Shown in pieces: positions 9,783-18,987 of a stretch of DNA of 64,000 nt; the first letter of the stretch is position 1; each line of letters starts with the position of its first letter. The translations under genes and the position numbers were made by a program. Source of the stretch: Bradyrhizobium sp. CCBAU 53340 (GTDB taxonomy: Bacteria > Pseudomonadota > Alphaproteobacteria > Rhizobiales > Xanthobacteraceae); NCBI RefSeq assembly GCF_015291645.1, contig NZ_CP030056.1, positions 682,001 through 746,000 of the forward strand. Direction: 5' to 3'. The notes below the pieces were generated by a model, which saw nothing but the letters and a program-made list of their open reading frames with translations, did not search any database and was not told the origin of the DNA.

Positions 9783-10799
9783 TCAGAGCGCCTCCAGAAA
9801 GGCGAGCAGGCGGTCGTTCGGCTGGAAGCGGGTTAGCTTGCCGCGCTCGTACGGCTTGAGCTTCGCCAGGGCAGCTTCCTTGAGGGCGAGGTGGGCGTGC
9901 AGGTACGTCTGCGTCGTCTCGACCGATTCATGACCGAGCCACAGCGCGATCACAGAACAGTCGACGCCGGCTTGCAGCAGTTCCATCGCAGCGCTGTGCC
10001 TCAGCACGTGCGGCGACACGCTCTTGGCCTTCAAAGACGGGCAACTCTTGTGAGCGACACGAACATGCTTTCCCAGCAGGGACTGGACGCTGTCGGCACT
10101 GAGCCGGCCCCCGTGCACGTTCGGGAACAACGCTGTTGCTCCTTTCCGCAACGGTTCCTTGAGCCATGCCTGGAGCGCACACCGAGCGAGTGTGGTCAGC
10201 GGAGTGGTCCGCTCCTTCCGCCCTTTACCGACGCATCGCACGTGTGCGCCAGACCCGAGGTGGACGGCATCCCGGTCAAGGCCAGTCAGCTCTGAGAGGC
10301 GTAAGCCTGTCTGGGCCGCGACTAACAGCAAGGTGTGATCGCGGCGGCCAAGCCACGTCGTTCGATCGGGCGCTGCGAGAACCGCCTCGATCTCGGGGCG
10401 CGTCAGGAAGTGCACCTTTCGCTTGTCGTGACGCTTGCTCGGTATGGCGAGCACGCGCTGGATCAGCGCACTGTGTGCCGGTTCCTCGAAGGACACGAAC
10501 CTGAAGAAGGATCGGATGGCCGTCAGACGCAGGTTACGCGTCTTCGCACTGGCGCCGCGCGTTACCTCGAGATCGGTGAGGAACGCGCCGATGAACGTTG
10601 CATCCAGATCGGCGAGCGTCAGGGCCGATGGGGACTTGCGCAGCTGCACCCGAGCGAACATGAACAGCAGCCGGAACGTGTCTCTGTAGGAGGCGATCGT
10701 GTTGCCGCTAACATTGCGCTGGCGCATGAGGCGCTCGGTGAAGAAGCGCTCGATCAACGTGGCGACATTGCAAGCGGGCTTCATGGCGTCACCTCCCAT
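9783..10799 (-). CDS. RIT tyrosine recombinase, third gene (338 aa)
   Basis: A phage-integrase-type recombinase that cuts and rejoins DNA through a 3'-phosphotyrosyl link. It has an N-terminal core-binding domain (LIERFFTERLMRQRNVSGNT) and a C-terminal catalytic domain with the arginine in QTGLRLSELTGL, the HVLRHSAAMELL box, HESVETTQTYLHAH with the second histidine and the nucleophilic tyrosine. The start overlaps the end of the preceding recombinase gene by 19 bases, implying translational coupling. Intact. Confidence 0.88.
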   Translation of the reverse strand: MGGDAMKPACNVATLIERFFTERLMRQRNVSGNTIASYRDTFRLLFMFARVQLRKSPSALTLADLDATFIGAFLTDLEVTRGASAKTRNLRLTAIRSFFRFVSFEEPAHSALIQRVLAIPSKRHDKRKVHFLTRPEIEAVLAAPDRTTWLGRRDHTLLLVAAQTGLRLSELTGLDRDAVHLGSGAHVRCVGKGRKERTTPLTTLARCALQAWLKEPLRKGATALFPNVHGGRLSADSVQSLLGKHVRVAHKSCPSLKAKSVSPHVLRHSAAMELLQAGVDCSVIALWLGHESVETTQTYLHAHLALKEAALAKLKPYERGKLTRFQPNDRLLAFLEAL

Positions 10800-11706
10800 C
10801 GCCGATCGAGACGCCGCGCGGCTTCCTCCATCAACTCGGGGCAGGCCGAGAGATACCAGTAAGTGTCGCGCACGCAGACGTGGCCGAGGTAAGTGGAGAG
10901 CACTGGGAGTTGTTGCTCGACGTTCTTGCCTTCGCGATACCAGTTGAGCAGCGTCCGGATGGCGAAGCGATGACGGAAGTCATGCACGCGTGGCCCGGTA
11001 CGATCACCTGGGCGCCGCAGCCCGATCTCTCTGGACAATCGCCAGAAGACGCGATGAACGTACTGGTGCAGCAAGCGGCCTCCCTGTTCGGCAACGAAGA
11101 AGGTCGAGCCGCAGCGTGACCCGAGCAGCGCATCGCGCCGGTGGGCGTAGTCGCGCAGCGCGGTTCTCGTCGTCGGATGCAATGGCACGAGCCGCGACTT
11201 GCCGAACTTGGTCAGCCGGACCGTCAGCACGCCGGCGTCGAGGTCGACGTCATCACGCTCCAGGCCCATCGCCTCGGATATACGCATGCCCGTCACCGCG
11301 ATCAGCCCGAACAAGGCATGGTAGGTCCATCGGCGCAGCCCGTCCGCTGGTGGCAGAGCCAGCGCTGCCGTCAGCAACGCATCGATCTCCGCGTCGCTGT
11401 AAACATAGGGCTTGGCGCGCTTCCATCCGGGCAGCATGCCGACGGGCGGCACCTCCGTTCTCGGGTCGAAGTTGGCGACATGGCGCGCGAACCCGCGCAC
11501 GTCGCTCAATCGCAGCGCCCAGGATGCATGACGATCGGGCGGCAGCGTTGCCCATTCCATGGCCAGCTTCGTCGTGATGATCCTCGCCTTGCGCTTCTCC
11601 ATGAAGGCGACGAAGTCGGCGAGCCGACGGGTCTGGTGCTCGTACTTGTATCCAAACCCTTGCGCATGCTCAGGTACTTATCGAGTGCGGCGCGCAGATT
11701 GGTCAT
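10781..11706 (-). pseudogene. RIT tyrosine recombinase, second gene, frameshifted
   Basis: The start MTNLRAALDKYLSMRKGL overlaps the stop of the first recombinase as ATGA at 11703-11706. One base is missing near 11655: the expected LGYKYEHQTRRLADFVAFMEKR continues in another frame. From 11602 on the frame is open, with VTGMRISEAMGLE, VHDFRHRFAIRTLL, and a GHVCVRDTYWYLSACPE catalytic end. Either the gene is dead, which would disable the trio, or an internal ATG at 11602 yields a protein lacking part of the core-binding domain. Confidence 0.75.
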
Positions 11707-12974
11707 TGCACGCCTCCCGGCCAGGGCAGGCTCAATGTTCTCAGCGCATCGATGTCGACCTTCGAGTAAATCCGGGTAGTGTCGTGGTTCTCGTGCCGCA
11801 GCAACTGTCCGATCTCCGACAAGGTGGCGCCAGATCGGAGAAGCTCGGTAGCGAGACTGTGTCGGAAGATATGGGCGCCGCGATGTGCGCAACCTTCGAT
11901 TCCAACGCGATCGAGAGCGGCCTTGGCGATCATGGTGATCGCACATCCGGAAGCAAAGCCGACGTGTGGCGCGAGCGTACGGACGAACAATCGTCGGCAC
12001 GACGACTTTGGGCGGCCATTGCGGAGATATGCAACGATGGCCGCGCCAACGTCTGGCGGTATCGGCATCCGTGCACGCTGTCGGCCCTTGGCGCGAACGA
12101 GTATCTCGCTGGCGCGCCAGTCGATATCATCAAGGGTGAGCGTCGCGACCTCGTCGGCCCGCAGGCCGAGCTTGGCTAGCAACAACAGAATGGCGTAGTC
12201 CCGCCGTCCCATCACTGTCTCTCGGTCGCAACCGTCGAGAGCCTTCCGCACCTGTGCCGCAGGCAGATAGGTCGGCAGAGTTGCGAGCTTCCATCGCCGC
12301 ATCGATGGAACGCAATCCGCCAACGGGCGCGCGTTCAGCCCCCGATGGTGGAGGTAACGGAGAAAGGCGCGCAACGACCAGCACATCGCCTTGCCTGTTC
12401 CCGGGCTCCAATCCTGGGCGTGGCGCTCAATGTAGCGGATCACGTCCTCTTGGCTGATCTTGCCCAGGGCGGCGCCGCCGGAGCACACCTCGTGCAGGAA
12501 CCTGCGGATGACCGGGAGATGGCGGACGATGGACCTCGGGGCCAAGCCGCGCTCTGATCGCAGGTAGGCATCGAACTCCTTGAAGATCCGTTCGTGCGGG
12601 GTGAGAGGCGGCAGCACCGACGGCGCGATCACGCCTTCCTCGCGCAGCACCGACAGCCATCGCTTGAGCGCGGCCCGGTCACCGGGTTGGATAGACTGCC
12701 TTCCGCCTCGATGCCGGAGGTACCGCTCAACGACCTGCTCATCGAGATCGACCAGCTTGTAGCGACGGCCCGCCATCCAACTCAGGAGCCCGCCAACCAC
12801 GTTGAGGCAACGCCACGTGCCGTGCCGAACGAGCCTCTCTTCGATGAGACGAGCGGCGTAGCGCTCGACGAGTTGTCCGTGCGGCCCGCTTCTGAGACGC
12901 CGGTACAGCCGGCTTCTGCCCAAGTACTTTTCAACTTCCATCTTCCTGTTCTCCGCTGTTGAAAGCGGAGGCAC
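11703..12974 (-). CDS. RIT tyrosine recombinase, first gene (423 aa)
   Basis: The longest of the three. The N-terminal region is specific for RIT first genes; a SAM-like core-binding domain (FDAYLRSERGLAPRSIVRHL) is in the middle, and the catalytic domain is at the end with LGLRADEVATL (Arg), HIFRHSLATELL (His-x-x-Arg), RHENHDTTRIY (His and the nucleophile Tyr). A second ATG at codon 12 (MEVEKYLGRSRL) is a possible alternative start. Transcription would run from the palindromic right end through all three genes. Confidence 0.88.
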   Translation of the reverse strand: MPPLSTAENRKMEVEKYLGRSRLYRRLRSGPHGQLVERYAARLIEERLVRHGTWRCLNVVGGLLSWMAGRRYKLVDLDEQVVERYLRHRGGRQSIQPGDRAALKRWLSVLREEGVIAPSVLPPLTPHERIFKEFDAYLRSERGLAPRSIVRHLPVIRRFLHEVCSGGAALGKISQEDVIRYIERHAQDWSPGTGKAMCWSLRAFLRYLHHRGLNARPLADCVPSMRRWKLATLPTYLPAAQVRKALDGCDRETVMGRRDYAILLLLAKLGLRADEVATLTLDDIDWRASEILVRAKGRQRARMPIPPDVGAAIVAYLRNGRPKSSCRRLFVRTLAPHVGFASGCAITMIAKAALDRVGIEGCAHRGAHIFRHSLATELLRSGATLSEIGQLLRHENHDTTRIYSKVDIDALRTLSLPWPGGVQ

Positions 12975-13038
12975 AGAACGAACTATGCCGAACCGACCAA
13001 ACGCCGGTCAGCCAGAAATCTGGGGAAAACGACCCGAC

Positions 13039-13096
13039 TCGGCATAGTTCGGCGGGCGGCATAAACAGCCCTATGCCGCGCGCGGCATAGGGCTGT
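13039..13096. repeat. RIT right terminal inverted repeat plus 32-bp palindrome
   Basis: 13039-13065 is the inverted copy of the left end. It is followed directly by a perfect 32-bp palindrome at 13065-13096 (half-site ACAGCCCTATGCCGCG) that is not present at the left end. Confidence 0.85.
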
Positions 13097-14540
13097 CTCA
13101 ATGAACGAAGCCAGGACTGCCCAATCCTCGGCGCCCTCGTCGCACCCGGCAAAAAGAGAGTTCTTGGCGTTGAGCTTGATCGGCCGCATCGCACGCTCGA
13201 CAGCATTCGTGTCCATCTCGATGCGCCCGTCATCAAGGTAGAGTGTCAGGCCGCTCCAATGACGGAGCGCGTAACGCAAGGCCTTCGCCGTGTCGCTCTT
13301 CGGTGCAAGGTGATCAAGCTTGGCCTCAACCCACTGCTTCAAGGCTGTAGCGAGAGGCCGAGCATGCGCCTGCCTGCCGGCACAGCCCTCCGCATCCGAT
13401 CGGCCGCGGAGGGCCTTCTCGACTGCGTAAAGCTGGGCGATGCGTTCAAGAGCCTGGCGGGCAACCGGAGCTGGCGCCGGCGAAGCCTCGCGCTCGATCT
13501 TCACAAACTGGCGCCGCAGATGCGACCAGAAGGCGAGCGTCCCGGACAGGGCGTCCGCACGCCTCTCTCGGATCATCGTCTTGTAAGCTCCGTCGCAGTG
13601 GATGATGCCGCGATAGCCTTCGAGCAGCCTCAAGCCGGACGGCTCCACGGCCCGGTGCATAAGCGTAAACCACCCAGGTGGGTCAGGTCCGGCCCAGGGC
13701 CTGTCATCGCGTGACAGCGCCCAGAAGTAGCCAGTTTTCGTCCTGCCGCGCCCCGGATCTAACACCGGTGCGGGAGTCTCATCGACACAGAGCTTCGAGG
13801 AGGCGAGCAGAAGCTGGCGCAGACGATGCCTTCAATTCCTGGGCCGCATAGCCGACCCAGAAGGCGAGCGTGGAACGATCCAGCGCTATTCCGTGGGTCG
13901 CCAACATCTGCGCCTGGCGGTAAAGCGGCAAATGCCAATGATACTTGGCGTCGATCACATGCGCGACCAGCCGCTCGGTGGGCAATCCTCCCCTGATCAG
14001 TCGCTCGGGCGCAGCCTGCTGGAGGACGACGCCGTGACAGGCGCGGCAGGCCAGCTTGGGCCGGCGGGTTACGATGACGCGATACTGCGCCGGAACGACA
14101 TCGAGCCTCTGACTCTCATCGTGACTGATCTCGAAGAGGTCGCCGTTACAACACGGGCAACTGGTCTCCGCTGGCATCAGGATTTCGACGATGCGCGGCA
14201 AATGCCACGGAAGTTAAACCCTGTTGGCTCTGCGCGCGGCAGCTCTCTTCTCGCAAACTCTGGGATTGGGGCGATCTTCGGCTGCTTCGAGGGCGGCGAC
14301 GGCCTGATCGATATCCTCCAGAACAAACTGCAGCTGATCAGCGTCCAGCTTTTCCGAGGACCGACCGAACTGCGCATCTTTTGCAAGCTTGAGCAACCGC
14401 TCGAGCCTGGCGCAGCGATCCAGCAGAGCCGCGGCAAAGACCCGCAACTCGGCCGGATCGCTCGGCAGTTCATCAGGCAAATCACTCATTGCCCCGAGTC
14501 TGCCATGCTTCGCGCCCCGATGCAGCGAAGATTTGTATCT

Positions 14541-14894
14541 TTACGCAAGTGCTTTCGGCGGTGCGTCGCGAGGCGCATGCATGCGCGTCCAATCCATGCC
14601 AGCCAGAAGCACCGACAGCTGGGCGGCATTCATCCGCATCACGCCGGCCACAATGTGAGGCCATTTGAAGCCGCTGCCATCGAGCCGCTTCCAGTACATC
14701 ACAAGGCCGCTGCCATCCCAGACGACGATCTTCACCCGGTTAGAGCGCATCGCACGGAACACCACCGGCACACCCTTCATCGGGTCATGGCCCAGCGTCT
14801 CCTTCGCCAACAGCGCCAAGCCCTCCGCACCTTTTCTGAAGTCTACAGGTTGCGTCGCCACGTAAAGCATGAGGCTCGCGGGCGGCGTCAGCAT
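14541..14894 (-). CDS. tnpB: IS66 accessory protein TnpB (117 aa)
   Basis: An IS66 Orf2-type protein needed for transposition of IS66 elements. The family core is present: YVATQPVDFRKGAEGLA, VVFRAMRSNRVKIVVWDGSG, YWKRLDGSGFKWP and AQLSVLLAGMDW. The start overlaps the tnpA stop by a few bases, as usual for the tnpA-tnpB pair. The frame is intact although its element is not. Confidence 0.9.
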   Translation of the reverse strand: MLTPPASLMLYVATQPVDFRKGAEGLALLAKETLGHDPMKGVPVVFRAMRSNRVKIVVWDGSGLVMYWKRLDGSGFKWPHIVAGVMRMNAAQLSVLLAGMDWTRMHAPRDAPPKALA

Positions 14895-15138
14895 GAACGT
14901 GTCCGTCGAAGCGCTAAGAACACGTCGCTCAACACAGCAAGGCCAGGCGCCCCCCGCACCTCCACGCGTGCTCCCTGGAGCTCAACCGTCACAATGGCTG
15001 CTTCCGGCGACCTGGTCGGCTCTGCGGCCGCCGGTAGCGCCGATTCCGATACCACCGGCACGAACGACAGCGTCTCCGAAGTCGGCAGCACCAACTGGCC
15101 CAAACGTGCCCGGCGTCGCCAGTCGTGCACCTGCTGGG
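14888..15138 (-). pseudogene. tnpA: IS66 tnpA, C-terminal half
   Basis: Reads QQVHDWRRRARLGQLVLP and then the C-terminal VELQGARVEVRGAPG region up to the stop at 14888. It is cut at 15138, where the IS21 end begins; the last 7 bases next to the IS21 end (15132-15138, CCCAGCA on the minus strand) recur next to the other IS21 tip at 23795-23801. The missing N-terminal half is at 23650-23801. Confidence 0.85.
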
Positions 15139-15269
15139 TGCGTATTCCGACGAAGTCGGCCGCGGATTCCGGGCGAAGCCGGCCGCCTGTACCGATTGAA
15201 GCCGGCCGTGGATTCCGATGATCCCGGCCGCCTGCCGAGGCGGGGTCTCGCGACGACGTCGTCATCAGG

Positions 15270-16031
15270 TCAGTTGGCGGGCTCGTCGTCAAGCGTCTGA
15301 CGCTTGGCGGCGGCTTTGCGCAGGCTCTCGCCCTTGAGATTGAGCCTGTGGGCGTTGTGTACGAGGCGATCGAGGATAGCGTCGGCAATGGTTGGGTTGC
15401 CGATGAGCTCGTGCCAATGCTCGACCGGGAGCTGGCTTGTCACCAAGGTCGAGCCGCGGCCATGGCGATCCTCCATCATCTCCAACAGGTCGCGTTGCTG
15501 CTCGGCAGTCATCGGGGCAAGTCCCCAGTCGTCGAGGACCAGAAGCTCGACGCGCGCCAGGGTCCTGAGCAGGCGAGCGTGGCGGCCGTCGCCCCGCGCG
15601 AGAGTGAGCGCCTCGAACAGCCGCGGCAGCCGTTGATAAAGCACGGAGCGGTTGTCCCGGCAGGCCTTGTGGCCCAAGGCGCAAGCAATCCAGCTCTTGC
15701 CGACGCCGGTCGGGTCGATGATGAGCAGGTTCTGATGCCGGTCGATCCACTCGCCAGCGACGAGCTTTTGGAACAGCGGCTTGTCGAGCCCGCGCGGCGC
15801 CTTCATGTCGATATCCTCGACGACGGCGTTCTGCCGGAGACTTGCGAACCGCAACCGAGCAACCAGCCGCTTGTTCTCGCGCTCGGTCGCTTCACGGTCG
15901 ACGAGCAGTGCGAGGCGCTCCTCGAAGGCCAGCGCGGCAATGTCGGGTTGTCGCTGCTGTTCGTCGAGGGCCTTCGCCATGCCGGTAAGCCCGAGCGCGA
16001 CGAGGCGGTCGTGGGTGGGATGTGTCAACAT
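15270..16031 (-). CDS. istB: IS21 transposition helper ATPase IstB (253 aa)
   Basis: IstB is the AAA+ ATPase partner of IstA in IS21 transposition. The start MLTHPTHDRLVALGLTGMA follows AAGGAGAG. The P-loop reads DPTGVGKSW, where the first glycine of the usual GPTGVGKS is an aspartate, which may weaken nucleotide binding; Walker B is ELLVLDDWGL and the arginine-containing VTSQLPVEHWHELI segment follows. Length is normal. It follows the istA C-terminal fragment directly. Confidence 0.88.
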   Translation of the reverse strand: MLTHPTHDRLVALGLTGMAKALDEQQRQPDIAALAFEERLALLVDREATERENKRLVARLRFASLRQNAVVEDIDMKAPRGLDKPLFQKLVAGEWIDRHQNLLIIDPTGVGKSWIACALGHKACRDNRSVLYQRLPRLFEALTLARGDGRHARLLRTLARVELLVLDDWGLAPMTAEQQRDLLEMMEDRHGRGSTLVTSQLPVEHWHELIGNPTIADAILDRLVHNAHRLNLKGESLRKAAAKRQTLDDEPAN

Positions 16032-16045
16032 CGTCTCTCCTTTCT

Positions 16046-16702
16046 TCACTGGTAGTAATCGGTGCCGCGGATATTGCCGTGTCGGATCGGTGGGCCGTCT
16101 GGCGGTCTCTCGTTGGCGTAGGCGCGATCGAGCCCGTGCTGCAGGATCGACTTGATCGAGCCGTAGGTGGTCGCGCCGATGTCGTTGCCACGCTGGCAGG
16201 CGGCCTCGATGCGGGCCGAGCCGTAGCTGCGCGCGAGCCGCAAAATGCCGAGACAAGCCCGGAAGCCCTGCTCGGGGTGTGGTTTGGCTTTCATGATTGC
16301 TTCGACGAGAGCGATCGTGGCAGGGCCGATCTTGGCGGCTTCTCGCTTGATCCGCGCCGGGGTCCATTCGGCATAACGCCGGTGCGCGCTCGGCATGTGC
16401 TCCGGGATCGTGGTGTGGCATTGGGGTACGTCAGAGCGGGCGTGGCTGGCAACCCGGCTGCCCTTGTGCAGGATCTCGACCGTCCTGTCGGTGACGCGCG
16501 CCTCGAGCTCTTCGCGGATCAGACGCGAGGGCACCGAGTAGTAGTGACCGGCGATCTCGACGTGATAGTCGGGCGCGACTCGGCACTTCTTCCACTCGGC
16601 ATACTGATATGGCATCGGCGGCAGGGCGTTGAGCGCCGGCTTGTCGATCTGTGCGAACAGCTCGTTGCGGCTCACGCCGAGTTTACGCATGATCCTGGCA
16701 TA
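16046..16702 (-). pseudogene. istA: IS21 transposase istA, C-terminal part
   Basis: Carries the C-terminal domain only: RIMRKLGVSRNELFAQIDKP, EWKKCRVAPDYHVEIAGHYY, VPSRLIREELEARV, HMPSAHRRYAEWTPARI and RACLGILRLARSYG. The catalytic DDE part is absent here and is found on the opposite strand at 26509-27405. Both pieces contain the codons for Ser-Tyr-Ala at the break, so they join in frame as LNDSYARIMRKLG. Confidence 0.88.
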
Positions 16703-16707
16703 GGATC
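16691..16707. repeat. 17-bp dyad at the left inversion junction
   Basis: GATCCTGGCATAGGATC has 6-bp arms around a 5-bp centre. It sits exactly where istA stops being recognisable. Confidence 0.7.
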
Positions 16708-16936
16708 GGCGTCGCCTCAATCCTATTGCTCCTAACGATAGGACATGCCGTCCGCACGGCCGTCGCTTTCACAGCATGGTTTTCCTTAGGCAATCCAGGA
16801 AGAGAACGTTTCCTAGCTACGAGCGGTCGGCCTAGATCACTCACCCTACAAGAGTAGATAGGCAGGAATCTCTTGCGGCCGAGCAGTGAGGATCGATAAA
16901 AGGATACAACCAGCCTCACACAGAGGACTAACAAAT

Positions 16937-17617
16937 ATGACATACACCTTGAATCCCTTGCTGCGCTTTCTCCAGGTTTACGATGACGCGGCCGCGAAAA
17001 TGGGCATCAGGCTTTCCATTGGGTGTGATTTCAACGAGTACATCGCGATCACAGCCTCGCTAGCAGACAAACCCAATACTTATCCCATCTTTCGGCCAGA
17101 CCGCTCACCGATTCGAACGGGCGAAGGGTATTGGCTTGTGGGTTTTGATAAGGAAAACAAAGTGGCGCTCGTCGAGGCCGCGCGCTTCTATGACCTGTCG
17201 CAAACCACCCTTGCAGCACACCTCGAAACGCTGAAGTTCTTCTATGCGAATCCGACGATAGATGCACATCCTGAAGATCGCTGCGTTTGTACTGCTCAGA
17301 TGGCGCGCAGCATTACAGGTAAAGTGGTGTACCACGGGGATATCTGGATCCGCCCCGACTTCAGGGGCTCGGGCCTGCTCAAGATCATGACGGGGACTAT
17401 GCGTGGCGTCAGTCTTGCGATGTGGGCTCCCGACTTTCTCTGTGGCCTAGCTGGGCGGTGGTCGTTGGATAAGAACGTCTATGATCCGGTTCACAATGAA
17501 CCAGGCGGAGCAGACATTCACCTGGTGCAAGAGAATATCGTCGCTAACGATTGGCTGTTCTGGATGACAGGCTATGAACTTAAGCAATTGTTAGACGTAA
17601 CGCCGGACCTGAACTGA
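16937..17617 (+). CDS. hypothetical protein, possible GNAT-like fold (226 aa)
   Basis: Starts MTYTLNPLLRFLQVYDD after an AGAGGA sequence. The centre contains VVYHGDIWIRPDFRGSGLLK, which resembles the acyl-CoA pyrophosphate loop (R-x-x-G-x-G) of GNAT acetyltransferases, but the rest does not match a family I know with confidence. No signal peptide or membrane segment. It lies 275 bases before the C45 acyltransferase gene on the same strand, and both sit inside a block that appears inverted relative to its ancestral order, so they travelled together. Function unknown. Confidence 0.7.
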   Translation: MTYTLNPLLRFLQVYDDAAAKMGIRLSIGCDFNEYIAITASLADKPNTYPIFRPDRSPIRTGEGYWLVGFDKENKVALVEAARFYDLSQTTLAAHLETLKFFYANPTIDAHPEDRCVCTAQMARSITGKVVYHGDIWIRPDFRGSGLLKIMTGTMRGVSLAMWAPDFLCGLAGRWSLDKNVYDPVHNEPGGADIHLVQENIVANDWLFWMTGYELKQLLDVTPDLN

Positions 17618-17892
17618 TCGTCTAACGTCGTTGCATTTGCGGGCTGCGGGCCGGAACAATACCGGCGACGAAGGTCTTGAGCTAACGCCCCACCGATTGC
17701 CGCTCTCTAGACTAGATGCCATACGCTTGTGAGTTAATGAGCGTGCCAAGCACTTCAGCTACCAGCAGCCTCTCCATCGGATCTCTATACACCATCCGGG
17801 TCACCGTACAAGGCTCACGACTTCGATCCGAGTTATCGCGTCGCTCCGCCCACCGCGTAGAAGCGGACATACCAATGCAAGGAGATCTTTCA

Positions 17893-18987
17893 ATGAGTCT
17901 TAAGCTTACCGTCTTTACTGCGATACCCCGCGAAAGGGGACAGCAGCAAGGAGAGCTGATGCGATCGGAAATCGCGGCCAATGCTGACTTTTATTTAAAA
18001 CGCTTTTGCGCTAACGGAACTAATCTTGCGCAAATTCAAGCTGAAGCAACTGGTTGGTTGCGCTTCCTTGAAGATCTACGACCCGACTACGTTGAAGAGC
18101 TGAGGGGAATTGCCGACGCTGCCTTTATGCCCCTCTATACGGTTGTGATGCTTAACGTCCGGCATGAGATTTGGCTACGCCTGATGGCACGTCGAGCCGC
18201 CGATCTATCGTATGGGATTTTGGATGGCTGCACGTCTGCCGGATTAATGCCCGAGGTAACCGCGCAAAATACAACAATGCTGGCGCAAACGATCGATGGG
18301 CAAGCGGCAGTTCGGGGCACCCTTTTTGTAGGCAAAGTAGTGACGCCCGCTAACCCGCAATGGCTGGGCATCTTCGAAGCAGGCTGCGCCGGCCCCATAG
18401 CGGGACTGAATGAAGCTGGGATCGGGCTAGTCTGCAACAGCTTGGTTTCGCCTATTGATGGCTCGGCACTCATGACCGCCCCGTTTAAGCTGAGGTGCCG
18501 GTCCATCCTTCAGGCGCCGACATTCGACCGCGCGATAAGCGCGATTATCCGCGCTGATCGAAACATCTCTATGAACTACCTGATTGGCCATGCTGATGGC
18601 GAGATTATCAACATTGAGAGCTCCCCCAATGACAAACGGTACATTTATCCTGAGGATGGGGTAATTTCACACGCAAATCATTTTGAGCCGGGAACACGAA
18701 TACCTTCAGAATGGGAGCGCTTTGTGCCCGACAGTCCGTTTCGGTCCCGTCGCTTTGGTCGACATCTGCGCTCAAGGCTCGGGCAGGTGGATGTGGATCA
18801 TATTTTGTTGGGCCTCAAAGACCATTTCTCTTACCCGGCATCCATTTGCTGTCACCCGAACCAGGATACGCAGTATCCGAATAGTACCCTTTCCGCCATC
18901 ATTATGGATCTAAGCAAGCGTGTTTTGTTCGCCACTGACGGACCCCCGTGCAGCGCGCCGCTTGAGCGATTTGATCTTTGGATTTAG
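17893..18987 (+). CDS. C45-family peptidase / acyl-CoA:6-aminopenicillanate acyltransferase-like Ntn hydrolase (364 aa)
   Basis: A member of the C45 (AAT) family, in which an autocatalytic Gly-Cys cleavage exposes the N-terminal nucleophile cysteine; family members cleave or form amide bonds in acylated amino compounds. The cleavage motif LDGCTSAG is near residue 113, followed by AQTIDGQ, FEAGCAGPIAGLNEAGIGL and SHANHFEPGTRIPS. The ATG at 17893 is preceded by AAGGAG eight bases upstream, which decides against the longer frame from 17716. The gene ends one base before an IS5 left end, so the last residues might be altered by that insertion. Context suggests amide or peptide metabolism. Confidence 0.85.
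   Translation: MSLKLTVFTAIPRERGQQQGELMRSEIAANADFYLKRFCANGTNLAQIQAEATGWLRFLEDLRPDYVEELRGIADAAFMPLYTVVMLNVRHEIWLRLMARRAADLSYGILDGCTSAGLMPEVTAQNTTMLAQTIDGQAAVRGTLFVGKVVTPANPQWLGIFEAGCAGPIAGLNEAGIGLVCNSLVSPIDGSALMTAPFKLRCRSILQAPTFDRAISAIIRADRNISMNYLIGHADGEIINIESSPNDKRYIYPEDGVISHANHFEPGTRIPSEWERFVPDSPFRSRRFGRHLRSRLGQVDVDHILLGLKDHFSYPASICCHPNQDTQYPNSTLSAIIMDLSKRVLFATDGPPCSAPLERFDLWI

Larger units (their letters stand above)
9669..13095 (-). mobile_element. RIT element (recombinase-in-trio), 3.4 kb
   Basis: Three overlapping tyrosine recombinase genes fill the space between perfect 27-bp inverted ends (9669-9695 and 13039-13065). Each end also carries an inner inverted copy of ACTATGCCGAA (9764-9774 and 12982-12992). 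Removing 9669-13095 restores the IS66 tnpC reading ATTGAGA-CCTGTAAGC without a target duplication, as expected for tyrosine-recombinase movement. Confidence 0.85.
9517..14489 (-). pseudogene. tnpC: IS66 transposase tnpC, split by RIT insertion
   Basis: The N-terminal coiled-coil region (MSDLPDELPSDPAELRVFAA, ARLERLLKLAKDAQFGRSSEKLD) starts at 14489. A nonsense codon follows at about 14214 (TCA to TAA by comparison with the expected reading), then the zinc-binding CPCCNG part and LPLYRQAQMLATHGI, then a frameshift near 13790. The DDE region continues with VLDPGRG, DGAYKTM, HLRRQFVKI and EMDTNAVERAMRPIK to 13096. The last 50 codons (CKLNGVSAEHWLADVLANLV to PRLAA) lie at 9668-9517 beyond the RIT element. 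Not functional. Confidence 0.85.
8919..15138 (-). mobile_element. IS66-family element, interrupted by a RIT element and truncated in tnpA
   Basis: Order on the minus strand is tnpA (C-terminal half), tnpB, tnpC and the passenger gene. tnpC is interrupted by the RIT element at 9669-13095. The left half of tnpA is missing at 15138, where an IS21 element begins, and is found at 23.7-23.8 kb on the other strand. Confidence 0.8.
15139..16702 (-). mobile_element. IS21-family element, right part (istB and end of istA)
   Basis: The right tip starts TGCGTATTCCGACGAAGTC at 15139 and is followed by further degenerate copies of the unit ATTCCGA-N-AAGCCGGCC up to about 15245. This multiple-repeat arrangement is typical of IS21. 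The rest of the element is at 26.35-27.40 kb and its left tip at 23802. Confidence 0.85.

Noticed and set aside
14869..15300. Plus-strand frames opposite the IS66 and IS21 genes
   Set aside because: Shadows of minus-strand transposase genes; many such long antisense frames exist in this GC-rich DNA.
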